This document shows, piece by piece, positions 51,052-63,804 of a stretch of DNA of 64,000 nt (positions are counted from its first letter, which is position 1; each line of letters starts with the position of its first letter). This stretch comes from Paramecium octaurelia (lineage: Eukaryota; Ciliophora; Oligohymenophorea; Peniculida; Parameciidae): the NCBI GenBank assembly GCA_905182995.1, contig CAJJDP010000052.1:2537-66536 (forward strand), given 5' to 3'. The notes under the pieces are model-generated. The model saw only the letters and a program-made list of their open reading frames with translations. It searched no databases and was not told the origin of the DNA. The position numbers and the translations under genes are program-made.

Positions 51052-52678
51052 ATGAAGATGAAATCCTAGATAATAATTCTCGATATGATGATCTTGTTAA
51101 TCGTTTTGAGTGTTTGCACTTTAGGAATCTATGTAGAGGCCGTGATATTTTATGATATCAGTCTAGAATCTTCGAATATTATGATGAATGTTACCGACAT
51201 TAAGCAGATTGACAGCATGGGAAATCAAGTAGAGGCCTATCTAATAAAAAAGCATAAACGAAGTAAATAATACAATAAATTAAAGGCATTTAACTCCTTG
51301 ACAATGTTGCTTCTTTTTTATTTTATTTGGCTAACCATCAGACGCAGTTCTTCGTTAATTAGGATTTACAACTTTGCCTAACTGAAGATGATTACAAAAT
51401 ATCAAAATACATTCAAGGCATTCCGTAGTTCTGCTATTAAATCCACAGTGAGCAGTACCAATAGATTATATTGAATGACAATATCAAGCTTTTGTATTAA
51501 GGGCTTAAACAACTTGACCAATACTCATTACTGTTCAATATGTAATGGCCCAATTTTTTGTAGGTGGTGGACACAAGTCCAATATTATTTGATTCATTAT
51601 ATCCAACAGGAGTATTATTGAAGAATTACAACCCATAAGATAGGATATGGTATATTATCATGATAGACTTAGGTATCAAAATCACATGGCCTAAGCAAAC
51701 AATACAAATAAGGAGTTATTCTTTTTTACGAATGTCTACTAGGTCCTATATGGAACTGACAAGTTTAGTTTTTCAATCACTCAATCTTTGTTTGATAAGC
51801 AGAAGGAGTTCTTCGCAATATTAAAAACGTAAGTTTTTGTAACTGACGAAAATTTACAGAAAATATAATTTAATGTCTTATTAATTAACTAAGAAGGTTA
51901 AGTTATGCATTATGGAATGGAAAATCCAATCAGAAACGTTGAAGCTTTATATATCTACAATGAGACAATAACTGGGTTCAATTTTACGGATTGGAAGGAA
52001 ATTGAAAAGAAGGCAAATAAAGAAGAGTCAAGTTAGAATCATTACGACCAAATATTAATGCTCTACAATAAACTATACTAGTCATTTGTTAATATAAGGT
52101 GCAAAAAGTTTGTAAAAGAGAATTTCACTCTAATTTTGTAAATATATCTTATAATTTATAGGTTCACTAATCTCACATAATAAAACATATTAGAGCAAAA
52201 GATATTGGATGAGTAAAAAGGATTTTATCTGTAGTATGGCTATGCTGTTCTAATAATTTTTGGTTTAGCAATTTTCTTATTCTGCTTGAGTGTATTCTTT
52301 ATAAACCTAATTTGTAACCCAATAGTAAATTTAAGATTAAAAATATCATAACATGTTTTGGAAATGGGTAACAATACCGATAAAATAATGTTTAAAATGT
52401 AATCATGCAAAAAGAATAATAATGATGTTATTAATAAATTAAATGAAATGTTCATGAATATCTCGGATACTCTCAAATTAAACTCAAATAAGAAGAACAA
52501 GTAATGTAGACTTATTGAAAAGATGTAGTACAATAGGCGAAACGTTTAAGGGTCATGTTAGAAGTTGAATTAATCAATACGTTCTCTTTCAGATTTCAAC
52601 TAAAACTATATTGATTTCAACCAATTTAATAAAGAAGTTTTGGATTTGTTGATGAATTGCACTCATAGTCAATTTTGA
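51052..52678 (+). CDS. two-TM surface receptor-like protein
   Basis: About 511 residues: an N-terminal membrane helix (MMILLIVLSVCTLGIYV), an ectodomain of about 330 residues with tyrosine/asparagine-rich blocks (NHQTQFFVNQDLQLC, LFFFTNVYQVLYGTDKFSFS, VLLINQEGQVMHYG), a second helix (YAVLIIFGLAIFLFCLSVFF) and a cytoplasmic tail of about 110 polar residues without a catalytic motif. The layout resembles the gene at 32558-34349 and suggests a ciliate sensor family with a Cache-like ectodomain. Introns are 23, 23, 21 and an optional 24 bases; together they give exactly 512 codons. Ligand and partner are unknown. Confidence 0.6.
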
Positions 52679-52782
52679 TGTTTGATTAAGTGAATATAAC
52701 TTATAAATATAAATAAGAGGTTTAGTATTTTATATAGAGTGTTTAACTATATTATTTTATTGATTACTATACTTTACATGAT

Positions 52783-54018
52783 TCACTTAATGTTAATAAT
52801 TCTTTAAAGGTTTGATATTAACATATTAGATTTTGGTTGTAAGTCTCTTAATTATTTTAATAACTAATTTAAATGGAATTGCATACTTGTGTGTTCTGTG
52901 CATTAGTATCCTATTTTTACACAATTATTTTATCCCCATCTATTTTGGCATTGATATTTAAAGTTCTAATGGCATTAACCAACCAGGATTCAGTTTCTTC
53001 TTCATTTAGTTATAAATAAGTCGAAAATTGCCTAATTTTATTTAGCGCATAATTTTACTTAATTTATACACCATTTAAGATTTTAATGTAAGTTGAAAAG
53101 AAATACAGTTTGCATGCATTAATGATGGTGGCCTTTTTGGATTTCACAATAAAGTCTTTATCAATTTCAGTTGCAATATCATTGACCATCTTGATAGCAT
53201 TTTCGAATTGAAATTTAACAATGATTTCCTCAACATAATTCAATAAATGAAAATGTATAACTGATTTGCTAGCATTAGCACCAATTTAGGCGAGACTAGT
53301 ATTGCCAACAAACTATTAATTGATCAACAAAGCCACTGTATAGTAATATAATAAATAGGGAGCAATGGTGTGAACCACCTCTAAGAATTAATCACCTGAG
53401 AAGAGTTCTAGGAAAGCATTTGTATCGTCAGATATAAAACAAACCAACACTCCAGCATGTAAGAGATCTGCTCTTTGTTTGAAATTATATTTTATTTGAT
53501 CTTCTTATTTTAATAAGTCTTTGATTGCTTCAATACAGACTGAAGCGCTGTTGCTGTTCTTGAAAAGACCAATTAATTTGCAATTCTAAATTTATAAAGG
53601 CATTTATTACTAATCTAGCCCATAGGAATCCGTTTCTCAAATGATTCAACTTCTCAGTTGCTTCCACGCAGGGATATAGATTATCAACAATCTCTGTAGC
53701 TTTCTCATATTCTCCTTAATCGAATAATATTATTAATGCTTAGTAGGCTTCTTCCACAGTCCATAAATTTTCTTGAACGTAATCTACAAGTGCTCTTTGT
53801 CTCAGTTTGAGTAATTCTGTAACCTGAGAGAGTTTCCCATTTAAATTGTCTTGTTGGATGATTTAATCAATTTTTTCTTATGGCACACCTATTTTTCTTA
53901 ACCTTTCAAAAAGTCTTGTGCCAAGAAGAGCGTCGTTTTCTTTAGATGTTTGTAATTGCAAGAACTGCACACATCCCAAAAAGACGTGGGGATTTATGAA
54001 TCTTAAGAAATGGTCCAT
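52783..54018 (-). CDS. EIF3E: translation initiation factor eIF3 subunit E (INT6)
   Basis: A 395-residue protein matching eIF3e along its length. The start MDHFLRFINPHVFLGCVQFL corresponds to the LTSRIAHFLDRHLVFPLLEF region. Next come LLKLRQRALVDYVQENLW, helical repeats with YEKATEIVDNLYP, and the PCI/winged-helix end EETESWLVNAIRTLNINAKIDG matching [22 protein letters not shown]. eIF3e is a structural PCI subunit of the eIF3 complex on the 40S ribosome. Introns are 25 bases (GTAATA...TTTAG) and 23 bases (GTATGC...ATTAG); the coding length is exactly 396 codons. It is shorter than human eIF3e (445), mainly in the middle. A 61-residue ORF ends 8 bases before its start codon. Confidence 0.88.
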
Positions 54019-54026
54019 ATATTAAA

Positions 54027-54212
54027 TCAAATAAAATATTTTGGGACTGAATATATTCCAAAGTTGTGTTTTGGATTCACTTTTTTTTGAATGTGATGGA
54101 ATGGCTTCTCCTTATAAATTTAATATGTAGGTCCACGCAAATCATGTAATTCCGCCATCGCCTTCTTCTTTTCCTTTGGTGTTAGTTTCTAAAATTCTTC
54201 AAATTTTACCAT
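54027..54212 (-). CDS. small basic protein (61 residues), function unknown
   Basis: A 62-codon frame from an ATG to TGA, starting MVKFEEFQKLTPKEKKKAMA and ending in GIYSVPKYFI. It is Lys-rich with a conserved-looking helix and no membrane segment. Its stop is separated by only 8 bases from the eIF3e start codon on the same strand, so it could be an upstream ORF on the eIF3e mRNA, a genuine small gene, or an unspliced first exon; I found no intron that would fuse it to eIF3e. The composition looks like real protein rather than chance. Confidence 0.45.
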
Positions 54213-55758
54213 TATATATTTATATTAATTAGTAATTTGCATTTTGAAACAGAAATCTATATTTCAGACTTTGAAGGAAATCAACGAGTTAATCCACTTT
54301 CGTGAGTTTAATAGAAAGTAAGGGTGAGCAGGAAGGAAATCTATTGAGAACCAATAAATACCTGTATAAATTGAAGACTATATATGAGGAATAAATTAAA
54401 ATATGAATTGAAGATTTAAAGCAATGGAAATCAAAATTTAACTAGCATGTTAGAGGATTTACCTAAATCAGCAAGACTTAGAATATCATTCTGAAAAGAA
54501 GAGGTTAATTAAGAAAATCAATTTATGAAATTATGACATGGAGAGTTAATTTAACAATATAGCTAGGTTAAACTTTTAAGAAACATATCGTCCAGCCAAA
54601 ACCATAGAGTTTCAATAGGTTCTTTAAAAAAAAGCAGTAAAGAAATAAAAGAATAATCTACGCTATTTAATAATAATTGTCATACACATTGAAATTCACA
54701 AAGATTATGTGAAATTAATATTGAGACATTTGATGTCTTCTTTAAATCTGAATCTTAAATATATTTAGGTAATAAAAAATCTAAGATAAAAATGAAAAAG
54801 TAATGAGGCAATATGATATCTCTATCCTAATTGAGCTATTTATTAATGAATGCTTAAAAATCTTTATTGATTCTTTATGGATAATCATAATTGAAGCAAT
54901 AAAGATCTATATTTTTGACCGCATAACTATTAAGTTCTAAGATTTTTTGAAGCTAAAGTGGTGTTACTGGTCTGTCCTGGAGCATAAGATTTTAAAATAA
55001 TTGAACCTAAAATGACAAGGTCAAGATTGAATGAATTTTCAAAATGCAACGAAATTTGAATAAAAGAATGAAGCTATCTGTAAAACTTTCTCTAATGAAG
55101 GTTTTCTTTATTATTTTTGGATTTTCTAATGCTAAATACTATACATCTGGATCATTAAATCATTTCTTGTGATTATGAGTTAACGAAGCGTTAGTAATTT
55201 ATTTTAAAAATAAGTTTAGTTAAGATTTACAAACAACTGATGTATTTTACATATCTTCTAGGCATAGTTGAATCTGCGATTAATAAATTTGCATCCAATG
55301 TCAAATAGCAATAATTATGATTTCTTTCAAATAAACTTTCGTATTCGACTTGCTTTTTTAGTGTGAATTATTTACCCATCTGCTAGTATTCATATCTTGG
55401 ATAGAGATCCGATTATTGTTTCATTTCTAGCCTGCTAATTCTATTTTCGAGATTATAGACGAATCTAATTCTAATTGATTCTCTTCTTTATCATTTTCTG
55501 AGGCTTTATTTAAGATTATATTCTTCTTGAATTTAATTTCAGATTTAGATCTGGTCCTGAAAATAGAAGAAATTCTAATTGAAGAATTTAAAGAGATTGA
55601 TTGGCCCTAAAATAGAAGCACAGTAATACTGAGATTTAGATTCAATTTAACAATAAATTGATAGAATTCCCTAACTTTCATTAAGCCATAAAAATTATGA
55701 CATATAAATATATGAATAAGTTTAAGTTCAAAATTGTAGTGAATGATGATTTAGTACT
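54213..55758. other. AT-rich stretch with one degenerate ORF
   Basis: Mostly blank. On the minus strand at about 55165-55440 a frame reads protein-like (MKQQSDLYPRYEYQQMGKQF, then ANLLIADSTMPRR), and just upstream another frame reads NKASENDKEENQLELDSSII; the two are out of phase. This may be a relic or a small split gene. No family is recognised. Confidence 0.4.
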
Positions 55759-56866
55759 TCAAATTTATATTAAGATATGAAAAGGTTGAAAATGACAATT
55801 AAAATAATTATTAGATATATCTTTTTGAACTTCATTCTATCAGATCATCTAGACTAACTAAATTCTACTTTTATTATCTTGTTAGTGTAATCATTTGGTA
55901 TAAAAATTTCGTATAATTTTCTATTCCATTCAGTTAAAGCATATTTGATATTTTTAGATGGCACAAGTAAACAACAATCTTAAGGTGATCCTTTGCTAAG
56001 ATATAAATAATTTAATACTGAATTCCATGTTAAACTGCCTTAATATAAAGGTCACTTACACTATCCTTTAATTACATCTAGAACGTTGAACTTAGATTTG
56101 TACTAAAACTTTTGACATTTAAAGTGATATTCGTATCCCCAAATTTTAGGATATCTAATTCCATTTCCTAACAAATCATTTAATTTCTAATTTAATTATT
56201 TAATAACTACTTTAATTCCTTTAATTCTTATATTAGTAAATTCTTCTCTAATACTAATTTATGATCGGCATCGAGGCTAACTGGTTTAACACTTTGAAAA
56301 TTATTAAATTATTACCTGAAATATTATATAAATTCATTCATTACTGTTGTCAACCTCTCGCCAAAATCCTTAACTTCTTGTTCCCACCAAAACCTTGATC
56401 TTTCCAACCTATCCAAATATAATTTTTTCTAATTTGTAAATTTATTTAGAATGTTCCCTTATAAAATTTCAACTAATTCATTTAATTCAATATTGGAAAT
56501 GCTGGCTAAATTAGGATTATCATTGATTAGATTAGTGAACGATTTACTTTCCTATTCAATCCTATCAAATGTTTATTTGAATAATTTTGATATCTCATCC
56601 AAAACATTCTTGATTGAACTTTCTGTTTGAGAGAGCATGGATTTACATTTCATTCTCTCTTTTGTTAATTCAGATGTATCATCTAGCTGAAACTCTTTAA
56701 AATTATTTTTGACAATTTCTTCAAACTTTTTTAGAGGAAGTGTTTATTACTAATCCACGCCATGCTCTTTTTGGCATTCTACACACATTTTTCTGTCCAA
56801 TTCACACTTGTGAGTTGCTATGCATATAAACGATACTGGATTTTGTATATGGTAGATGCAATTCAT
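55759..56866 (-). CDS. B-box / coiled-coil protein, borderline gene
   Basis: The start MNCIYHIQNPVSFICIATHK, followed by C-E--RKMCVEC and EHG, forms a B-box zinc-binding pattern. A coiled coil follows, then a domain with IRYPKIWGYEYHFKCQKFQY and CCLLVPSKNIKYALTEWNRK. A complete frame of 340 codons results if introns of 35, 21 and 32 bases are removed; the 21-base one contains an in-frame TGA. With the more usual 24-base first intron the coiled-coil sequence looks better, but then a frameshift follows near 56190. It could therefore be a live TRIM-like gene or a young pseudogene. No WD40 propeller is attached, unlike the other B-box gene in this window. Confidence 0.5.
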
Positions 56867-57129
56867 TATTTATATTGTATTTCTATTAAGATTGAGCTTT
56901 ATAGAATTAATCGAAATATATCTAATGTATTGATTCTGAGAAGAAGGACATGTCAATTTATTCACTCAACTCCTTCAAGCTCTTTCAGATAAGTCATTGA
57001 CATTATTTTCGAATATGAGTATAATAAAATAATCAGTTTAAGTAAATCTTACTTTTACTTTATAAGAAAATGCTAATATCAATTTTAAATAATAATGATG
57101 GATATATATTAAAAATAAGAAAAATGAAT

Positions 57130-60100
57130 TCAATTTTTTTTAGTAGGAGTTAGGAACGGTTTAGGTCTGGTGGTTTATAATTATTTTTTTAATGGACTTT
57201 TGCTTGACTATTTTGATAAGATTGATGTAATTTCTATTTTTTACTCAATAGTAGGATCTTATTTCAATATATTAATTTTAAATACCTTCAATAACAGCAA
57301 TGTCTCTCAATCTGAAAATTCCAATTAAGTTTTCATACAAACATTCTATCAATTGTGCCTACTTGTCGATCTTTTAGACTATCACCTTATACCCAGGTTT
57401 TAGAATAAAATTATCGCCTGTTATTGGCTTACAATTATTAATAGCTGTGCCATAAACAATACTATTTTATTTAGAAAAGGTTTTCTAGGAATTGATATAA
57501 TTTGTTAGCAAATGAGCAGGCTTATTTCTGCCTGAATTCATTTAAGATGATAATTATGAATCTCTTTTTGCTTTAGATTTGCATTCGTCCAATAAGTTAA
57601 ATTAAGTATTTTTTTATGAGTGATTTGTAGGGGTCAATGATTTTTATGTATGAGGAGGTGACCTATTTTATTAATTATTGATATTGCTAGTCTATCTGGA
57701 TCTTTAATTGTTACTTACTGGAATTATCTTATCCACATAACATGTAGATAAATGTCGACTCACTTAACAAGAAGCATCCGTAATTGATTCCTTCTCTGAT
57801 ATCTTAGTTAACAATAAAGGTGGCTGTTAAGATGATTAGTATATGTCTGTAGATTCTCTCTTTGAATTTTCAGTTTGAGATTGAGTGGCCAAAACTTCAG
57901 TCAAGGTATCTTCTTATTTCATCAAAGGTGAAGATCTTAATACGCTTTCAGAATGCATTTTTTGAAATGAATCATTGCCAAAAGAACATTTAAAATTTTA
58001 TAATCTTTGAATTCTTAAATGCTATTGTTTTCTTAATGCACTCTCTAAATTAATATTTATATATGTGAATACCATCCAATTAAAAGTTGTCTATTTCCTC
58101 CTCATCTATGTTTTCCTTAATATCTCTGAATGATTTCACCTATAAATTTAATTTCGGTGTCTAGTCATCATTTTCTAGTTCCTACAATTTTTCTTAATCT
58201 TATGAATTTTTTCTCTCTAACTCAAAAATCATATCAGTTTTCTCTATTTTCTCTTCCAGCATAAAATTTGAATTTTGATTATTTGTTAAATCATTATCCA
58301 TTTCTACCTTCTAAATTACTATTTCCCAATTATCCTATAATTTTGTTTCTTGTTTGTCCTCCATCATTATTTATTGTTGTTGCAAAAAAGCACTTGATTT
58401 TTTATTGTGTTCATTAATCAATTGCTTATCTATCTTAAAAACGTTATTCAATTTTCTCATTGCAATGCTAGTATTCCCTAAAATTTTGAAATCGTCTGCC
58501 TTTTGAATTGATTGTTCAAATAAATGAGAAAACAAGAGCAAAATACTATATAAAATGAAAAATATACGCACCCTTTTTACAAAAACAAATTGACTCTTTC
58601 TTTTAATAATTGCATATCCACTACTTAAGCACTCTAAGTTTATAATTCATCAGTTGAATTCTTTTCCATAAACTTAAATTGTTTACTTGAAACAGTAAAT
58701 TTCGAGTGTCTGTTGGAGCGTATGCTGTTTCTTTAGACAATTGACTCCTTATTGTTTTTTTGTGTTTTTTCTATTTATATTCCTCGAATCGATTTATTCT
58801 ATGTATATGATGATAATATATACTTCAATTCTTATGTCATATTTAAATTGTGAATCATACTATTCATATTGGTTGGATAAGGGGAAGCATATTTTACCAT
58901 AGTTATTAGTGAAATCCTCATAAATGGCAAGAGCCTTAGCGAATTCCAAATAGATTGTCCATAATTATAAATCTTCATTATCCTTAGCATCAAATAGAAA
59001 CTTTCTATCCCCCATTTCCTTCAAATTCTTATACCAATAGGTTGAACCAATTTGTAAAGTAAAGTTCTTGTCACTTTCCAAAGCCATGACTGAATATATG
59101 CTCTTTAATGGAATTGAGCATAAGGGTAATTCACTATTGAGAGAGTCTTGTCTATTCTAATACAACTTGAGTTCTTTGCCATCCAGAATCACATACCTGG
59201 GAACTGAAGATACTCTATTTTTGGATTTCTTAATCAAGACTCCTCCTCTCAAAATAATGTTTGCATGGTTTTAGGATCTATTGAACTTATTTCCAATTTA
59301 TTTTAAAATGATGGATTTCAGTGCTTTACTTGACATATTCTAAAATTTTTGTGTATCTTATGTACATTTGGGATTAATTAGATTGACCAAAAAGTTGGGT
59401 TTGGAATTAGATTTATTATCATCATTATTTTCAAAGTTAATTTATTGATAAGCATTAGATTCTGCCATCAACCATTAGAATTGCAGTTTCTTGCATTCCA
59501 CTAATTCTTCAGTTTCAAATGGTAAAGGCAATTGTTAAATGGCCTCAGCCACAGCCTTATGTAATTATCTTCTTTATTTAAAAGTAATCCTCTAATAAAG
59601 ACAATCCCTCATGAAGGGACATGTAAAACGATAGAAGATATTTTATTCTCTAACTTCCATGACTTCAATAACTTCTTTTGCCTCTAATTCATCCAAAAAC
59701 TTTTACAATTTATTGTTGACTGCATTTTTGAATGGATAAGTCTTATTCAACAATTGGATGTCAAATATATCTCCAATGACACTAGCAGATTTCAATAATA
59801 GCTATTCTAAACAAGATAACTTATCAATGATAGGACCGTTTACTTCAATTCTACAATAAGGAGCATCTACTATGATACTTTCTTCATAATTAATTAAATT
59901 AACTAATTCGTTTGTTATGGTAGCATTCTTAGGACTTAGTCTGATCAAATCCAAATCAATCAAATTTTACACAAAGTTCAAAACCATTAATGGATTTCCG
60001 CCAGTTTTCATATAGATCCACTACATAAACAATAACTCAACATCAGTTTTAATTAGTTTCTGTTTGTTCTCACAAAATAGAAATTAATTATTAATTTCTC

Positions 60101-62623
60101 TTGATTGATTCTCTTATATTACGACATCATGAATTGAAGAAGTGTTTCTTTTTCTAATACTGCCTTCTGCAATACTTTATCTAAATTCCTACTCTGGTGT
60201 AAACTTCTGGATATTGAATGAAAATCTGATCATCTTAGCAAATTCATCATCTACTCCTCCTTTTCTTTCCACTCCTCTTAATTGCATCAATATAAAAGGA
60301 TTTCCATCCATTCTATCCTCCAATGCTGTAATTCCTTCAATAGCAATATCCTCCTGAGACTTCCTTTTCTCTGCCACTTTTGGTTAGATAATCATTTCTT
60401 GAAATGAATCTCTGTACAACGCCAAAATAGTAAGTCTATCATATGTTTTAACCATTTATCTCAAAATTTGGAATGAAATTTAATCATAATTCTAAATATC
60501 GTCTAAACACAAAACCACAGGTGCTATAATATTAGTATATTTAATAGAATAATTGATTTATCTTTGAACAGATGACTTCATCACATCCCATCCAATTTGA
60601 TCTGGAGCTCTTCCTTCGTACAATTCAGAGAATTTACTGGGAATTTACTCAAAGAAATTGCTTAAAAATTGAAACACTATTCTTTTGACATCGATTTCTT
60701 TGTCCTCTTCTTGTTATCTTGCAGGGAACTTCTCTAAATGTCTGTTATCATTCAAACCCACTATCTCCTATAACATTTAAATCATATTCTGTGGATGAAT
60801 ATTAACATCCACCATCATATTGAATAAATCCATATTTGGTGGTTTCTCTACTCTTTTTGCATACAATAAAAAGATTTATTTCAAAATACTCCTTAATCCA
60901 TTTAATTTAAATGTCCTCGTTATGGGATCCAATTATTAAACAAGGATATGCGGATACTCACCATACTTCCATGGACTGTACTAATTGGAATTGATCTTCT
61001 CCTACACTCTATGCAACACCTTTTTAGCCAGAATACTTTTTCCACATCCATAAGTTCCTTTTAGAATTATCAAACTCTTCTTGTCAACTCCTTTAATCAC
61101 CTTATCAATTTGATTCAACAACTTTTTATGCTATTCCTCTCTTCCAAATAATTAAACAGCAATAAAATCTGATTTCTTAGCAAATCCGTATGCATAATTA
61201 TGAGTTTTGAAATTGGGTAACAAATTACCCTGAGTTGGTTCCACTTATTTATCAAGTGGCACATAAATGTGAACAGGAGCATTCTTGCCCTTAACTTAAG
61301 TTTATCTCAAAAAGGCAGTACTTATACAATTTCCAGCACTCTTAGCAGTTTCCAAACACATCAGAATTTTGTGAGTTGTCTCCGAACAAGCTGCTTGCAT
61401 CAATCTCGCTGCAAGATTTACAGAATCACCCAGAACTGAGTATTCTCTTCTTGAACCACTTGTACCAACTACTCCTGCAAATACAGTGCCTGTAACAATT
61501 CCAATAGAGCAGCCACAATTAATTTTTGGCAATTCTTTATTCATCAATTATGCTGTCAAGATTGCTCTGACAGGATCATTTTAGTGACTTAGAGGAGGAA
61601 GACCAAAAACAACAATTAAAGTTGAACCCTTATCATCCATTAATAGCTTATTTAATGATCCTTCATGCATATAAATACATTTTTATACAGTTTTAATGAC
61701 TCTTTAAATTTATTCCAATCCCTAAGCATTTTTTGCAGAATTCAAATCCATTTTTAAGTTTACAAACATTATAGACAATCTTCGCAATTCAGCACTCCAT
61801 GCTTCTTCATTTATATCAATGTAAGGTAGAAGAGCAGCAGGGATGTAAGATTGGATCTCATTTCTAATCATTTGGAATTATGATAAGGTGATATTATTTT
61901 TGATTAAAAGTGCATCTGCCTTCATCTTAACTTTGGCTTACTATAGTTTAATGACCTCGTAGTGTCCTTCATGATCAACTACCTTCTAACATTCGAAGAA
62001 ATTGTTAATCATATCATAAATCTACTAAGAGATGATTATTTTTCCACCCTCAGTCAAACAGTGTTCAGAATGAAAAGCCTAGATCAAAGGGTCTCCAGTT
62101 GCCAAATACTCCATTCTATTGAAAACACCTCCGACATGAATTATGTTCATTTCTCCCACTCCAAAGCCGATCTTTACACTAAGTTATATGCCCTATTCAA
62201 TCTATGCTTTTGTTAATTTTTCTTATATTAACAAAGCCGACTAAATGGCTTATTTAAGCAAAGTTTCTAAATTCTGCTGAAAGTTTTGATCATTTGGAGG
62301 AGGAGGCCAGATAACAATCATAGCATCTTAAGAATATTTAAAACTTTTATACCTCCTGCAAATTTGAAAATATCACCACCACTTCTTCCTATTCCTTAAA
62401 CCAATAATTCCATGTAGCGATTAATTGCAAATGCTATTCGCTCCGCCCCTTCAGTTCCCAATTAACTCAATAGTTCTGTTAATCGTGTAAATCCAGATAT
62501 ATCTGCAAACATCACAACACTTCTTATTCTCTATTTCTCTGGTAATTTTCTCAATAATTTATTCATTTTTAGATTCAAAAGATGCTGCACTACCAAAGCA
62601 GGCACGTATCCCAATATGGACAT
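57130..62623 (-). CDS. soluble adenylyl cyclase-like protein: two cyclase domains, NTPase, PH-like and SH3-like domains
   Basis: A single gene model of 1786 residues. C1 cyclase: SVVMFADISGFTRL (metal Asp41) and FKFAGDAMIVIW (Asp91). C2 cyclase: STLIVVFGLPP, then YSVLGDSVNLAAR near residue 394. NTPase with Walker A GTYGCGKS near 520 and a helical region resembling ADCY10. PH-like fold, about residues 1135-1220: RYVILDGKELKLYQN ... LQLWTIYLEFAKAL. A long polar linker holds a possible helical-repeat segment (LGNTSIAMRKLNNVF). An SH3-like segment lies near 1696-1745 (FILKPGYKVIVQK, LIGIFRLRDIAVIE). Introns are 62327-62352, 58799-58823, 58546-58571, 58045-58072 and 57258-57285; the remainder is exactly 1787 codons. 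The intron at 58799 is what joins the cyclase part to the SH3 part. Without it they would be two genes. Confidence 0.8.
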
Positions 62624-63804
62624 AGATTGACTCTAAAATTATTAAGACATATTTGATGATTATAAATAATTATATTGTTTTAAGTTGAAATAATAATATT
62701 ATATTTTTCTTCTCACTCCTTATCTCCCATATCTCTCAGTTAAACATTAAATCTTCTTAACTTGAATATAACCTTCTAACTTTGGAATAAAAAGAAGTTT
62801 AGTATTTTAGCATGAATATTTTTAAATAGAGCTTCTTTCTAAACTTGCCAAATATATACATACACTAGTAATCGTTTTATTATCCAAAACAACATTGACT
62901 TGATATTGGAATAGAGATAGGTGTTCTTTTGAAGAGAGTTACTTAAAGAGGCGAATTGAAAGGTATTCTAAATTAAAATATGCTAAATTCTTACAGGTTA
63001 TATTTGTATTTTATAGATTATAATTCATTTTATACAAATTTAATATAAGTAATTAAGTTTATATGCATATGTAATTTACATATTTACTGATTATCATGGA
63101 AAGTATCTGTACATTTAGAGTTCTTCTAGGATTAAGTAATTTGGATAATAGTGCTAAACCAAAAATTTATAAAACATAACGTCTGTTGTTTAAAAAAGAC
63201 AAATTTAATCACCAAAGAATTCAATTAGTATTATTTGTGTTTCAAATACTCTTAATAGTGGATTTAAAGTATGAAATTATTCTTAGTTAATTAATAATCA
63301 ATGGGGTTTCAATTAATTTTGTGGATTATAATTTTCAATAAATTCTAATTTAAACCAATTTAGTAAACAATGAATTATATAAAGTTAGAGAATTAGAGTG
63401 ATTGTGCATAGTGGAATAGTACTTAATGAAATTCAAAATGATCCAGTAGGATCTAGAATGGAGAAGTCTAAATGTACAATTTTCCCTTTGACATGTGATT
63501 TCACAGTAGATGGGTTGCTAATAAAGTTTACCAAATTTACAGTAAGATAAACTTTTAGATTGATTCTAAATTTGTCGAAACTATAATACTTTTGCCCTTA
63601 TAAAGAGAAGTAATATTATTGCTTGCAATGAGATCTAAATTATTTCTCTCTCTTAATATCTGTTATGGTTAAGGCAGGAAATTTCGATCTGGATGAATTG
63701 GCGTGATAAATTTATAGAAAAACCTGAATGTTTTCCAAAATAATCAATAAAAATAGGTGAATAATTGATTAATAATTTTAATAAATTTTCACATCGTAAG
63801 GAGG
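62624..63804. other. AT-rich intergenic region
   Basis: No gene, RNA or repeat is recognised in these 1.2 kb. It lies between the divergent cyclase gene and the gene entering at the right edge, so both promoters are probably here. Confidence 0.5.

Noticed and set aside
58360..58700. Independent gene start for an SH3-ended protein at 58669
   Set aside because: The frame upstream of this ATG is open and joins the cyclase frame through a 25-base intron, so I prefer one gene. Two genes remain the main alternative.
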